Shown piece after piece: positions 23,861-36,149 of a stretch of 64,000 bases of DNA (its first letter is position 1; the number at the start of each line of letters is the position of its first letter). The position numbers were made by a program, and so were the translations under genes. The stretch is from the NCBI RefSeq assembly GCF_004210375.1, contig NW_027467782.1, positions 26,391,276 through 26,455,275 on the forward strand, read 5' to 3'. This DNA is from Tachypleus tridentatus (Eukaryota > Arthropoda > Merostomata > Xiphosura > Limulidae). The notes beneath the pieces were generated by a model that saw only the letters and a program-made list of their open reading frames with translations, was not told the origin of the DNA and ran no database searches.

Positions 23861-23880
23861 TGCAAACATGAGAAGAAATA

Positions 23881-25245
23881 TTAGGTTGAGGAATAATTCG
23901 TGAGCGTTTTTAAATAATTTCATTCAAGCATTACATGCAAGACTATACAATACTTCAATGCATGATCACATTACACCCAAAACATTTATTATGATACTTT
24001 ATTTCATGTAATACCTTGGTATATAGCATGCATTGTTTTAAACGAAATTGCAAGAAATTAGTCAACAATAAAATCTCCATTGTTGTTGATAACTTCCTCC
24101 CATCGTTCAATAAGTTTCTCAATGCCTCGGCGATAAAAGTCTTTCGGTCTTGACTCAAAGAATTCGTCCAACCAAGCGCTCAATTCCACGTCATTATTGA
24201 ACGATACGCCGCGCAATGCATTCGAAAGCGATCGAAAGAGATGAAAATCTGATGGCGCCAAGTCTGGCGAATATGGAGGGTGAGGCAACACTTCCCATTT
24301 AAGTTCTTGAATCGCTGCTTTGGTCATATTGGCGATGTGAGGACGAGCGTTGTCGTGCTGCAGAAGAACACTGTTTTGTCGATTTGGTCTTTTTTGCTGA
24401 ATTGCTTCGTTAAGTCGGTGCAGTTGTTTAACGTAGAGATCCGCATTAACTGTTTGGTTGCGCCAAAGCAGTTCGTGATGGATTATGCCTTCCCAGTCCC
24501 ACCATACACACAACATAGTCTTTCGAGGATGGAGGTCTTGTTTTGCTCGAGGAGTCGCGTTTCTGTCGGGGCTGAGCCATTCTTCACGCCGCTTCATATT
24601 GATGTACAGGCACCATTTTTCATCGCCAGTGACGATGCGGTAAAGAAAGCGCTCCTTGTGACCATGTGTTAAGCGATGTCGAGCAAGCAAGCAAACTGGC
24701 GGCAATTGTGATGCGCTGATTTCTATTCTTTTCGCTCAAACAGTGTGGCACCCAAGCGCCGAGTTTCTGAGCCTTGCCCATTGAATGAAGGTGGTTCACC
24801 ACAGTTTTTTGATCACAATCCATCTGCTCCGCTAATTCTCTAGTCGTGTGACGTGGAGAAGCTCTTCATCAAACACAGTGTGTGACCCGTCCTTCAGATC
24901 AAAATTACCATTTTTAAAGCGCGAAAACCAACGGCGGGCGGTACTTTCAGGCATTGCTCCTTTGCCATACACAGACCAGATCTCACGAGCAGCTTCGGCG
25001 GCGTTAACACCTCGATTAAATGCGAAAAGCAGATGGTGTCGAAAATGCTCGATTTTGTCCACTTGACATTCCATTTAATGAGCTGAAAATGAAAGCAAAA
25101 ATTAAAGACATATGAAAATCAAACACACCATCTATCAGAGCAAAACATTATCTACTAAATGACATGAAATATTTTGCGAAAGCGTTTCATTTATGAATAT
25201 ATTTTTTACCTTGAAAAAACGCTCACGAATTATTCCTCAACCCAA
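23881..25245 (-). mobile_element. mariner transposon, nearly complete, TIRs and TA target site
   Basis: The element is 1365 bp long, flanked by TA (23879-23880 and 25246-25247). The left TIR reads TTAGGTTGAGGAATAATTCG and continues TGAGCGTTTTT. The right TIR is its inverted copy ending CCTCAACCCAA, with one mismatch in the first ten bases. It carries one transposase gene on the minus strand. Length, TIRs and TA duplication are all typical of Tc1/mariner elements. Confidence 0.95.
24058..25074 (-). pseudogene. mariner transposase (DD34D) with frameshifts
   Basis: The three overlapping readings are 25074-24832, 24823-24620 and 24705-24058. The N-terminal helix-turn-helix begins MECQVDKIEHFRHHLLFAFN. 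The centre has CDQKTVVNHLHSMGK. The catalytic core is intact: IVTGDEKW, then QHDNARPH, then PYSPDLAPSDFHLF, with 34 residues between the second and third aspartates. The C-terminus ends GIEKLIERWEEVINNNGDFI. Frame changes lie near 24840-24855 and at 24683-24694, where a GCTT tandem duplication adds four bases. The family length is about 345 aa, which this would match without the frameshifts. The element is a recent but inactive copy. Confidence 0.95.
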
Positions 25246-25465
25246 TATACAGTAAAAATTTTATTTGAAATAAGGACCAAAGTCACTAAGATCACATGCA
25301 CAAAAGTGAGTTCCATACATGTGTTTGGATGTGTCATCAGTTTGAATCAGGTCACACAAAATGCTTTCAGACAAAATTTTTCTCCTACACCAACCCAAAA
25401 GGCAAGAGACCCTTTCATTAAACACTGATAATGGTTTGAGCAACATCAATTTTATTTGGCAAAAT

Positions 25466-25732
25466 GACCCAGCATGGCCAGGTGGGTTAAGGCATTTGAC
25501 TCATAATCTGAGGTTTGAATCCCCATTGCATCAAACATGCTTGCACTTTCAGTCGAGAGGGCATTATAATGTGGCAATCAATCCCACTATTTGTTGGTAA
25601 AAGAGTAGCCCAAGAGTTGGCAGTGGGTGGTGATGACTAGCTGCCTTCCCTCTAGTCTTACACTGCTAAATAAGGGATGGCTAGCACAGATAGCCCTTGT
25701 GTAGCTTAGCGTGAAATTCAAAAAACAAACAA
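25466..25732 (+). repeat. tRNA-derived SINE family 1, copy 2, with target duplication
   Basis: It is flanked by a perfect 12-bp direct repeat ATTTGGCAAAAT (25454-25465 and 25733-25744). It begins ...GGCCAGGTGGGTTAAGGCAT and ends CAAAAAACAAACAA. It has the same body as the copy at 21350, with CpG-type decay. Confidence 0.95.
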
Positions 25733-25745
25733 ATTTGGCAAAATT

Positions 25746-26285
25746 TATTTACCACTTTTACATTTCACCAGCATTTATCTTTGTCTATAATCCTCTCACC
25801 ATGTGACATAATTTTTGTTACATTAAATCCATGTGGTTTTAATTTCTGTGCTTATTTACGAACCCTATATTGCTTAGCTAGAGATCATACCTGAAGAGGA
25901 GAGTCCAGTATTCTGTCAAAATTTGTAGTATATTCTAAAATAAATCATTTTATTATGCTTATAAATTGTTGTTTGCCATCTTGTTATTATTGCACATCTG
26001 TCTGATTATAAGAAACATACATAGAATGCATAGACTTTTCATTGTGTTTGTTTTGGAATTAAAATATTGTTAATATTAATCCTAGTATGTGACAGGTTTT
26101 TATAACGACTTAAAAGTTGACAAAAACAGGTGAAATAGTGTAAGTAATGATTATTTATTTGTACAAGTTTCAGCAACACCAAATATTTTATATGATCTGA
26201 TGTTTTAAATGTTGACATAAAAATTAGTTAAATCAAATAATGTATCATAAATTTAAAGTCTTAGTACACTAATGTATGCTTTAGG
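25746..26285. other. Unassigned; possible retroelement 3' end
   Basis: The stretch CCTGAAGAGGAGAGTCCAGT near 25890, followed by TATTCTAAAATAAATCATTT, has the look of a Penelope-like 3' untranslated end, but this rests on recall only. Confidence 0.25.
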
Positions 26286-26289
26286 ATTG

Positions 26290-26601
26290 TGATGAAATAA
26301 AAACAACGTTACGAGGTTGGACTAGAGAAACTGGCTCATGCTGCTAGCCAAGGTATCTCTAATGCAGACTGAACTTACTGAACTCCAACCACAACTGGTA
26401 ATTGCTAGTCAACAAGTTGATGAGATCATGATTGTGGTAGCGAAAGAATCAGCAGAAATTGCTGAAGTGGAGCAGATTGTTAAAGTTGATGAGCAGGCTG
26501 AAGCTGCTCAGGCCATTAAAAATGAATGTGATACTGACTTAGCAGAAGCTGTGCCAGTATTAGAAGCTGCTTTGGCAGCACTCAACACTTTAACCCCAGC
26601 T
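26290..26601 (+). pseudogene. Axonemal dynein heavy chain, stalk exon (broken)
   Basis: The frame starting CGT at 26307 reads RYEVGLEKLAHAASQ, then an extra base near 26352 shifts it. The continuing frame is MQTELTELQPQLVIASQQVD, ...KESAEIAEVEQIVKVDE, then DLAEAVPVLEAALAALNTL. This is the first helix of the dynein stalk coiled coil in axonemal inner-arm heavy chains of the DNAH3/7/12 group. An in-frame TAA (26297-26299) just before RYEVG marks a second break. The donor GCT|GTAAGT at 26601 is intact and in phase with the next exon. Confidence 0.85.
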
Positions 26602-27039
26602 GTAAGTCTTTCTTGAATATTTTGCCTATTCAGTTACTTTGTCATAACACATTCATATTAAGTTCTAATATATTATTATATGTAGATTTAATATTATCTA
26701 ACCATTTGTCAGTATTTCTATTTATGTTATGAACACAACAGATTCTGCATTTTGACAGTTTTATACATGTATTTCATCTGAACTCTTGATTTTAAGTACT
26801 CTTTACTTTTAATTATTGTTAATTATAGAGAATTATTCATACATCATGCATTTTGTTTTAAAAAAATATTATATGCTATTAAAGTTAATATATGTTAATG
26901 TATCATTTTGTTTATTTTACAAAAACTACTTATTTTCTGTAATTTTTATTTTTACATATTTTTATCATATCATAGTAATGTTGAATACGATCTCTTATCT
27001 TAGATTTTATATTCCTTTTAAATTTATTTTATTTTTTGG
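26602..27039. other. Former dynein intron
   Basis: AT-rich. The 79-aa open frame at 26816-27055 is a low-complexity artefact. Confidence 0.5.
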
Positions 27040-27157
27040 GATATTACTATTGTGAAAACTATGAAGAGTCCTCCTGCAGGGGTTAAGCTTGTCATGGAAG
27101 CAATTTGTATCCTCAAAGGTATCAAGCCAGATCGTATTCCTGACCCTTCTGGAAGTG
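27040..27157 (+). pseudogene. Axonemal dynein heavy chain exon with mutated acceptor
   Basis: The exon encodes DITIVKTMKSPPAGVKLVME, then AICILKGIKPDRIPDPSGS, the highly conserved dynein segment after the stalk's first coiled coil. It is 39 codons plus one base, with donor G|GTATGT. The bases before the expected exon start are TTTTTTGG, so the obligatory AG acceptor is missing. The coding part itself is clean. Confidence 0.9.
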
Positions 27158-29195
27158 GTATGTGCCAAGAGCAATATATATATATTCTAAGGGATGTATG
27201 ATCCAAATGCTTTTTTTTAGTCTTGTAGAAATTTCTAATATCTGTAGAATTTTACATCCAAATATGAACGCATGCAACAATACTCGGAACCTTTTGTAAG
27301 CAGTGTGTGTTTGTTGATCTTTGTAGCCTATAAGTTAATCCAGACCTTCAGAAATAGTATTAAATGAAACATTTTCGTAAATTTTTCTAGAAATAGCAGT
27401 TTATTGTCTGAAACTCTGTCCTGAAAGGGACCAATTCAGACTGTATACAAAAAAAGTTTTGAAAAATTATAGGTTTGGCAAAATTTTATTGTGTGAAAAA
27501 TATCAAACCAAATGATATTTTGAAAGTAGAAACATTTGTAGAAGTTGCATTTGTAACAGGTATTATTTAATATTTCTTCTCAAAGTATTTTGAAAATGAA
27601 CAGTACCTAAAGTAATTTTGTACGAAAAAAATTAGTCTGGACCTTTCTAATAGTTGTAGTTATTTGTTGCAAGTTGCAACTGAACATAACTAATGGGTGA
27701 AAAATTGCACATATGAGATTTTTGAAAATTCTTTGTATATTGGTATAATAGTTAGGTTAGAAGTATGCTATTTGAGACTTGAAGCCTGATAGCTTAGATA
27801 ATAGAACACTGTTATAGAGTATTATTGTAAGTAAGCATCATGGATTTAAGCCCCAGTCAGGACAGATTTCTTAATTTCCAGATAATCCTACCCATGTGGG
27901 TAATCTAAACTAATTTATATTTTTATTATGACTTACACTAATTTGTTGTTTGTGCTAATTTGGATAAGTAGTCAAATAAGTGTATCCATAAAATTTACTA
28001 AATGATATATATAACAGGGAAATGGATAGTGGCCAGGAAGAGTTAGCTCAACAGGTCATTAGAACTTTAAATTATGTACAGCAGTGCCCTTTCTAGGCTA
28101 CACAGCCACACAACAACTGATCAAGTGCTGATAACTTCATCCATATTGATAGCCTTAATGATGTTAGCAACTGACAGGCCTAAAGCCCAAATGACCATTT
28201 TAAAAATACCCCTCCAAATAAAAAACTGGTAGTGTAATGCAGATCACATAATAAAAAGGTTTTTCCAGAATCACACATATAAGCAAGAGTTTCAGTACTG
28301 TAGGATATTGCTGTACATTAATTCTTCCCTATGCTGTCATGGAGGAATATGCCATCACTACTATTTTGTTTTCATTGTTTTTAAAGATTAGTTTTAGCCA
28401 TTTTTACATGTACTTCATTTTTTAAAAGGTTTTTTCTATATTTGTAACCTGATCACTTGATGCTTTATTACAACTCAGCAATCTCCACAATTTTGCAAAA
28501 TGTATGTTTACTACCAAATTCAATTTAACGCCATGTAATTTATTGACTTTAATTGAACTTAGATTCACAGAAGAGGTTAAAAGCAGTTTATCAGTATTTT
28601 TCCATGAGATAATTATATATGTTTAGTTGAATTTCTTACTTACAATGTTAAAGTCCAGGGTTTTATTTCCATAGACACAGCATGTGGGTTTGTGCTGGAA
28701 AAAACAAACAAACTCAGAAATAATCTGATTCAGTACTGATGCAACACTGATTAGATTTAATTTATTTTTCACTTATGTTTATTTTGTTCACTGGTTATGG
28801 CATACAGGATATTCCATAAATAATTTAATATAGGGTTTAATACATTTTGAAAAATAAAAAAATATGTATTATAAGAATTTGTTCTTATGATTTATATAAA
28901 AATTGAGTTTGGTTACTGAAATATTTCTGCAGCTGTTTTGGTTCATTTGTCAGTTCAGATAGTTTTTGTACTGGTTGTGTGATCTTGTGTATGAGTAATA
29001 ATTTTTATACCTGTGGTGTTTTTAAACTTTAAAAACAATGTTTGTAGGTATATTGTTATTAGTGTACAGAAAGCATTTTGGTTTATCATTTGTATTATAA
29101 TGGTAACAGAGATGGTAGGCTATATTAGCCATATTGTTTTGCCTGTTAAAAAGTAGTAGTTTCTATATTGCTAGTAAAAATTATGTTTTACTTTA
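27158..29195. other. Former dynein intron; expected exon not found
   Basis: An exon with a WGPxKxLLGDxxFLxxLxxYD-type sequence should lie here. I could not find it in any plus-strand frame. A faint tRNA-like stretch (GATAGCTTAGATAATAGAAC, then GGATTTAAGCCCC) at 27782-27860 could be a decayed SINE. Confidence 0.35.
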
Positions 29196-29198
29196 TTG

Positions 29199-29341
29199 GA
29201 CAACATCTCTGCTAAATCAATCAAAGCTATTAGAGATAAGTACACTTCAAATGCTGACTTTGACCCAGAGAAAATAAAAACAGCTTTCACTGCTGCAGAG
29301 GGATTGTGTAGATGGGTGATAGTTATGGAAGCCTATGACAG
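29199..29341 (+). pseudogene. Axonemal dynein heavy chain, microtubule-binding region exon
   Basis: The reading is DNISAKSIKAIRDKYTSNAD, then FDPEKIKTAFTAAEGLCRWV and IVMEAYDR. This corresponds to the stalk tip and start of the second coiled coil in DNAH3/7/12-type chains. The donor AG|GTCAGT is good. The 5' edge reads TTTATTG|GACAAC, so the acceptor AG is missing here as well. No further exon was seen downstream. Confidence 0.85.
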
Positions 29342-30080
29342 GTCAGTGAATACAAGGAAAAGCAGTATTAATTACTTCAGAAGGACTACTAAGGTGAGGG
29401 TGTAATTTTAAAGTCTTGTAACAAGTTAATTAACAGAAGTAGAAGCTTTCAATTCTATAGAGGGACTGTGAATATGAATGACATCTTTGAAAGCTTATAA
29501 CAGGTATTTTAAAATAAACAGTTTCACCTGTTCTAAAAAAATATTGTACTGATTTGCATAATCATTACTGTTTGGATATATGTCTCTTTGGTTAATTTTT
29601 TGGGTGTGGCAGTTTGTTATTTTTACTTATTTTCAGTGTTTATGTTACTTACTTTGAAAGTTCCTCTTTCTTTACTGCTATTCACATCTAATTGTACAGT
29701 AGATGTGAGTTCAAACATGTCATTGTTGAGCAGGTACTTTTTTATTCTCATGTTATTCAGTTTAGGTTTTACTTTTGTGTTGTCTTTTTGGGTTTTTGGG
29801 GGTTTGTTTTCATGATTCAGTCTGACAATTCCACTGTCATGAGCTAAGTAAGAGGGAACCATGTCCAGATCTCTGTGTTTTCAGGCTGGGGATATCTTGT
29901 ACTAAACCAACTACTATGACATGAAAGTTCTAGTGTTTCATATTCCCAAAATTATGAAACCTGTGTCTAGCTATTTATCCCATTCTGACCAGGTTTTTCT
30001 CTCAGAGTGGTGGTCTCTTCATCCTCAGGTATTTCTGTAGCTGTGTTCTCAACTGAGAGTACTGTCTCGCTCTATAAATA

Positions 30081-30116
<36 letters not shown>

Positions 30117-30480
30117 CATTCACCACTCACTTCTTTCTTTTTGATTTCTAGTCCCTCACCTTATAACTCTGGGGAGGATGCTTTCAGTCACTATTGGAGA
30201 GGTCTTCACCTATGTGCCTACCTTATGACCAGAATTCTCTCCAAAGTTATTTCTCTTATCCTGACCACTCCTTGTTATATTCTGCTGGTTGCATCATATT
30301 AGCTAGCATGGACATGTTTCCTTCTGCTTTGTCTCTTATTGGAGCAACAGCCTCTGCCCTTCCCTCTGTCCTGAGTGCTCCTCCAGAAACTGCTCTAGGA
30401 GGTATTTCATACCAACATCACCAAACTCCATCTCCATGTGTGCCATTTATCTGATATTTTTGCTTTATTCAGGGACTTAA
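29342..30480. other. Unassigned; includes (TG)n(TA)n microsatellite
   Basis: The dinucleotide tract is at about 30081-30117. Sequence from about 29800 on may already belong to the DIRS-like element whose recombinase follows. Confidence 0.4.
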
Positions 30481-31190
30481 TCTCATGTAGCCATCTGCCA
30501 CCTTCCTTTCTTCTGCTTGATTAGAATCTCAATGTTCACATTTGTGCCATATCCAGTTCTCCCTTTGAAGTCATTGCAATATGTTCCTTGTACCATCTTT
30601 TCATTAAGAGCTATTTTCTCTTTTTCCTGGCATACATTCATCATTTTTCCCAGTATTTATGGCATTAATGTTTTCCACTTTCTTTACTTTTCCTTGTATG
30701 TTATCCTCTATCCTGATTAGACCTACCTTCCCAAGACATAGGATGCCCAAGAAGGTTTTTTTCACCTTTTCTCCTATCTCCTTACCTCTCATTTTCCATC
30801 TGTTCTCCTCTTCGTATCTGGACTGACTTCTGTGTCCAATTTCTTCTCTTCTATGTTATGTGGTTTGTACTGCTTCATTTTATGAGTCTTGCAATGGAAT
30901 TTCTTTGTTTCCTGTGATCTGTCACCTATTATGCTTACTGGTTGGTTTCATTAACTCATACAACTGGTATATTCTGATGTGTTCATGGAAGATCACTCTT
31001 GACATAAAGTTTTTCTCACCAAATTTGTCATTTAACTGGTTCTTTAGCTGCTCGAAACTACTGTCCTTTAGAGAAGATTATTCAGGCTGGTATGCAGACA
31101 ACTCCCAATACATTTGTCACACATTATTTGCACATCCTAGCTATGTCGTTTTTGGGCATTTATCGTTTTCTTAAGACAATGTATTAATAA
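30480..31190 (+). pseudogene. DIRS-like tyrosine recombinase remnant
   Basis: Plus-strand pieces are SPFEVIAICSLYHLFIKSYF near 30560-30620 and ILYPD-x-TYLPKT-x-DAQEG near 30708-30755; compare PFEALVPCSFLHRSLKYCF and LLYPDRPFLPKTHAIRKGG at 10.3-10.5 kb. Then comes HKVFLTKF...LLETTVL near 31005-31065 and EKIIQAGMQTTPNTFVTHYL near 31070-31130. The last block is the C-terminal H-x-x-R...W-S-x-x-T-F-x-x-H-Y-L part of DIRS recombinases that the 10-kb copy lacks. Several frame changes are present. Confidence 0.7.
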
Positions 31191-32636
31191 CTTTTACTTT
31201 ATTTTGTTGATATACATTATATTTCAGGGCCCAACCTGGTGATAGATGTTGCCTGGTCAAGTATGCTTATAATTATATCAGCACTAAATCTGTATACTCC
31301 TATAATGCTCACTGTTAGATGGTGTGTTTTTGTAAGACTACTGTGCACTTGTGTAGTGGTGTGTGTGTACATACATAATTGTTTTAATCACTATTTCACC
31401 TATAAAGGACCATCACTCACAGACTCCATGAGCAAAACAGATTGGTATTTTTGTCCATCTATACTGATCCATGATTCTTACAATCAGGATCTTTCTGCTT
31501 TTCAAAATATATAGGAAATCTCACACACTCATTGCACTGTCTCCAGTGTATCATTCCTCCAGACTGCCCAGTGCACATTCCCCTACCCCCTATTCTACTG
31601 GAGCATTGAGAGTCCTTTCCACTTCTAGTTCCCAGTAGCTGGAGTCCTGGACCATGGAAGTTTCCTCCTGAATGGGAATTTTTCAATGAAATAAATCAAA
31701 CTTCACAGCTCACATGTACTCACTTGGTAAGAAGAGGGCTATTGTCAATATAATTATTGATTATTCAGCAACATAATGTTCTGGATCCAAGACACTTCCT
31801 CTGACGTGTTTTACCATGCTTGTTTATCTCAAAATCAATTTCTTATGCAAGGCATTTGCACTAGATGTTTCTGCATGGCCAGACCACATTTGGCCTAATA
31901 CAATGTATCCAAGGTGCTTATTCCTGTAATTTTTAGAAAATGACAGCACTTTGCATAATCTGATGTATCCTGAGGCTTTTTCCCTTAGCCACTTATATCA
32001 CATTATCAGCCACCTTACTGTGACTAACTGTCACTATGTTCACTGCTAACACTTGTTATATATATAGACAACTTATGCATTATCTATTAACAATTGGCTG
32101 ATTCTGAATTACTTAACAACTTTTGTCAAAGTACTTGTACAAGGTGCTTCCCATGGAGTTTTTGTTTTTTGCTGTTTTGATGAGGAAGATTGATTTTGTT
32201 GCTCACAATAACAAAGTATTTCTACTTAATGTTTTGCTCAGTTAGACATCAACTGACATGCTCCAGTGTGCCCCAACACTCTACCCTTGGCACATATTTA
32301 TTTGGGCCCATTATCAATTACAAACAGATATGATGCTTGCCTATTACATATTGCCTCACAGGTATTACTCTGTTCATTACTAGGAGAAGAGCATACCTGT
32401 TCTAGAAACAGTTCTATACCCCACATGTGTGCCTTCTTTTTATCATATGTTACACATTCTTTTAAGGCAGTTGCTATCTGCTCAATGACAGTATTCATAC
32501 TGTCACACCTTTACTAACCTCTCCACCTTTGCAGTATGGAATTCTGTCTTTGGGTGAGTGGAAGTAGTACTTATTCAGAAACTAACATTTTCTTACATTG
32601 AAAATGTATTTCCAATATGTACTTTACCTCCTCTTA
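31190..32636 (+). mobile_element. Probable 3' region of DIRS-like element
   Basis: Non-coding or unreadable sequence following the recombinase. It ends at ACATTTTCTTACATTGAAAA and TGTATTTCCAATATGTAC (32590-32630), the inverted form of the terminal sequence at 7045-7090. The open frames inside (31239-31514, 32266-32517) show no motif. Confidence 0.4.
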
Positions 32637-33049
32637 CCCATTTCCAATCTTTCCTTTCAACTGATATGCTGGTTTTTTATTTGTATTTGCCAATTCTCAA
32701 AAGGATTGTGCTAGAATAGTTAATCAGGTTTACAAGTCCCATAGTAGTTTTGTGGTAGAAACATAAATCATTTCCTATAAATAGTAGTGATTCATAAATT
32801 GGACTGTTTTGTTTTTGTATTTATGTAAAATAATTTAACAAATTAAACTTTGTAAATATAACACATCATAAATATACTATGGTGTTTTGAAATAACTCAT
32901 AAATTTGACTTTGCAACAACTCTCATGTTATCTCTGTCATTTGCTGTAACACATTTTATTACATTCCTTTATTTTTCTTTTCTGAATTTGTTATATTTGA
33001 TAACGGCTTTACAGGCTGAATATTAGAAAAGACAGAAACTCAATACGTT

Positions 33050-34040
33050 TCTGTTGTCAGAATCAATAATTCTGATGTTATGTGACATTTATTTGCTATG
33101 TTTCAAACTTCAAGTCCATTTCATAACTTTATATATAGTTAAAAGAATGTATAATCATAAAGATTATACCTAATTTCAAATATTTTGAGCAGCAGGAATG
33201 CTGGTTCTTCAGTTTCAAACCTGATAGAGAAGATTTATTTCTGAATGTAGAATTAGGATCATTTATGTATACCTGACTTTAGTCCAAATTTCCTTACAAC
33301 CCAGTCAACCAGTATGAGGAACCAGAAGCCACTCCTACCATTAACAATTTAGTTGTCTTTAACATACTTTGAAAATATATCTTTGTAATTAGTTTTAACT
33401 TTATCAGCTAAATAAGCCCATTTGAGCTTCCTAATTTTTTTTGAAGAAAATCTGTAGCTTTTCTCTAGTTCTACAAATTTTTTAACATATCTGTCAATTT
33501 AAATATCTTAAAATCACTTAACATCATGGAATTTATCCCTGATTTTCTCTTTTATATCTTTAGTAAACTAGTTAAATTTGATCTTTCCTGTTATTCTTTT
33601 GCTTTTTTGGCTTAATCTATTTTTTTCACGAATGATAAATCTTGCATCAAGGTCTCAGAAGAACAAAGATCTCATTTCTTGTTTTTCTCAAAGTATAGCA
33701 AAACATTACACTTAACTATTTAGTGATCACTTTTCTCTAAATACTCCTCCACTTCAACTCATAGAAGCATTTCATCTTTAAAGATTAGCAGTTAATAAAT
33801 CCAAAATAGAATACCTTCTTGCTTGTTTGCTGACTGACTCTTGGGTATAGAAAACCATCTTGAATCATTTCAAGAAGTCTCTCTCTTTCATTACTTGACT
33901 TTACACGGTCTCAATCAATGTGTCTAAAATTATTCTCCTATTACGATTGCATCAATATTTGTATAAGTAAAATCCTTGATGTTATTATACAGTTTATCAT
34001 CGACCTCACATACACGAGGTCAGTAATAAACTGTATAATG
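33050..34040 (-). pseudogene. CR1-like ORF2: endonuclease and linker remnant
   Basis: Minus-strand pieces are ERLLEMIQDGFLYPRVSQQT near 33885-33825 and VEEYLEKSDH near 33755-33725. These match the CR1 endonuclease (FLDxIQDxFLxQHVxxPTR..., then SDHNxIxF). They are followed by KKIRKLKWAYLADKVKTNYK and DIFSKYVKDN near 33445-33345, the helical linker before the reverse transcriptase. The RT itself is not visible below 33050. Confidence 0.65.
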
Positions 34041-35800
34041 TTAACTCCCTTAACAATAATCCAATTAAAACCTTCCTACACTTGCAACCTTTAATTGTAA
34101 CTTCCATTCTAAAGTTTTCAACTTAACAATCCACAGTTTACTTCTTGGGTAAATAGTCTCTCAACCCCCCTTTTCTTTAAAAAGCCTTTCACTGTTAAAT
34201 AATTTGACCTCTTATCTATTTATGAAGCACTACTTGACAAAAATTTTGTGTCCACTTGTAACTTGTGAATCACTGGACTGATTGTCACCAAATCTGGCCT
34301 GTACCTTTAGGCACCTCAAATAGTTAGCATGGGGACCTTATGTCTTTCCTGTACATTTGTTCACTTATGGCTGGCAAACTATTAAACTTTTTTGTCACCA
34401 AACCTCACAGGTACCCTTAGGGCAGTTGGATCTGATGTACTATTCTACCCCAAGGGATCCCTATTGTCTTCCATATGCTTTGAATGGATACATTACATCA
34501 GCTAGTTTCAAAATGATTCCTATTATCAATATTTTCCAAGCTTAACAAAGTTCCCATGTTTCCTATTATACCACACTCTCCAATTTCAACTACAACTTTG
34601 AACTTATCTATCTTGTTCCTAATATTCCTGATACTAGAATAATAGCAGCTAAACAAATTGTTGAATTTACTATTTTTATTTTAAACAATGCTTTCAAGGG
34701 CCAGGCACTTAGGATTTGGGCTGTATGGTAGACATTAATATGTAACATTATTCCACAATGAGTTAAAACCATATTTTTAGTGTTTTCAGGTTTAACTAAA
34801 ATTCCAAACAGAATTTTAATGAAAAATTCACAAATTTACCAGCACTGTTGCAAGTTTTTGACTCTCATAGTACACAGTATTCAACTTAATTCTTTTTGGT
34901 GAATGTCCACCTTGGAAGATGTATGTATAGTATTGCATTGTTGACTAACTTTCTCAGCCTATTTTCTAAGATCAAGCATAGTTTGTTGTATTCTTCTCTA
35001 TTTTTTTCTATTATTTGTTTTCAGAGTAAACAAAGGCCTTCATCTTGGCATTAGTGGGATAATCCTCATCACCTTGGTCAATGGTACTCTATTGCTTTCA
35101 GTGCAGTTGGACAAATCATTCTGTAGGTTCTAGCTGAAACCCAGTCTTCAGTCAATGAAAGTGCCATGTAGTTGTTTAAAAAGCTTCTTCTTCAATCTCT
35201 CTTTCACTTCTTTGAATGCCCCTGAGTAACATATCAGAGCAAGTATAACTTTTCTCTGGCAGAGAATGTTGCACATCGTTGACAGATGAGAATACTTTTG
35301 TATCATCATATATGTTAAAAATGTCATTTCCTATTATGTACATTAGACCTTAAGCATCTCTTTGAAGTAACATGGTGCATAGAATCCTTATTATAGTCAT
35401 ACAGAATGCAAGCAAATAATTATTCTTGTCAAGAGGTCTGAAACATTCCGTCTATCAAACTTCTCAATTTGGAAGTTTGACATTGCTCTGGATTTGATAC
35501 CAAAAAAAAAACTTTCAAAATGAATAGACATCATTCCTGTGCCCTGTTGAAGTACTACAATAATACCTTGCTTTTACACATGAGTTCGTGGATAATCTGC
35601 TTCGTTTTTTGGTATCATGAAATCCAAGGGATCTTTAGAAATAATGCTAGACTTTTCATCTTTATCACTCCAGAATGGAATAGTATAATCAATCCTTCCT
35701 CTTCTTTTTTCTTTCTGCCTTTAATTTTCTCTGCAGCTGTTTCCCACTTTCTTTTGCCATTTTGATCTCCAAGCCTAAACTGTTGCATCCACACTGACAT
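34040..35800 (-). mobile_element. CR1-like element, unreadable middle part
   Basis: It lies between the ORF1 esterase-like domain and the endonuclease of the same orientation, so it is probably the same element. Individual frames are too broken to assign. A Cys-rich stretch (CKCKGHMYDTCRKCSRCQCG) is read near 35850-35790 on the minus strand. Confidence 0.4.
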
Positions 35801-36149
35801 CGAGAACATTTCCTACAAGTATCATACATATGCCCTTTGCACTTACAAGCCATTTTCTTCTTTTCCTGTATTAATATTGTTTTATCAATACAAGATCAGT
35901 ACAATATGTGATTTATGGGTGTGACAATTATCTGCTTTTTGTCCAATCAGGTTTTTGTAGGTTTTAGCCAATGAACAAATGATCCAGGATGACTTCAAAA
36001 ATTAAGTTATGCAAAATGCTGGTTGCCTAGTGCATGGAATCACTGTCAAATTTACTAAATTTGTCTTTAATACGTATTTATCTTGTTATACTTCATGTAT
36101 ACAAATTTCACATTGCCCTAGTTAGCTTATTTGCAACTATACAAAAGGG

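Noticed and set aside
24280..24672. 130-aa plus-strand ORF
   Set aside because: Antisense shadow of the mariner transposase.
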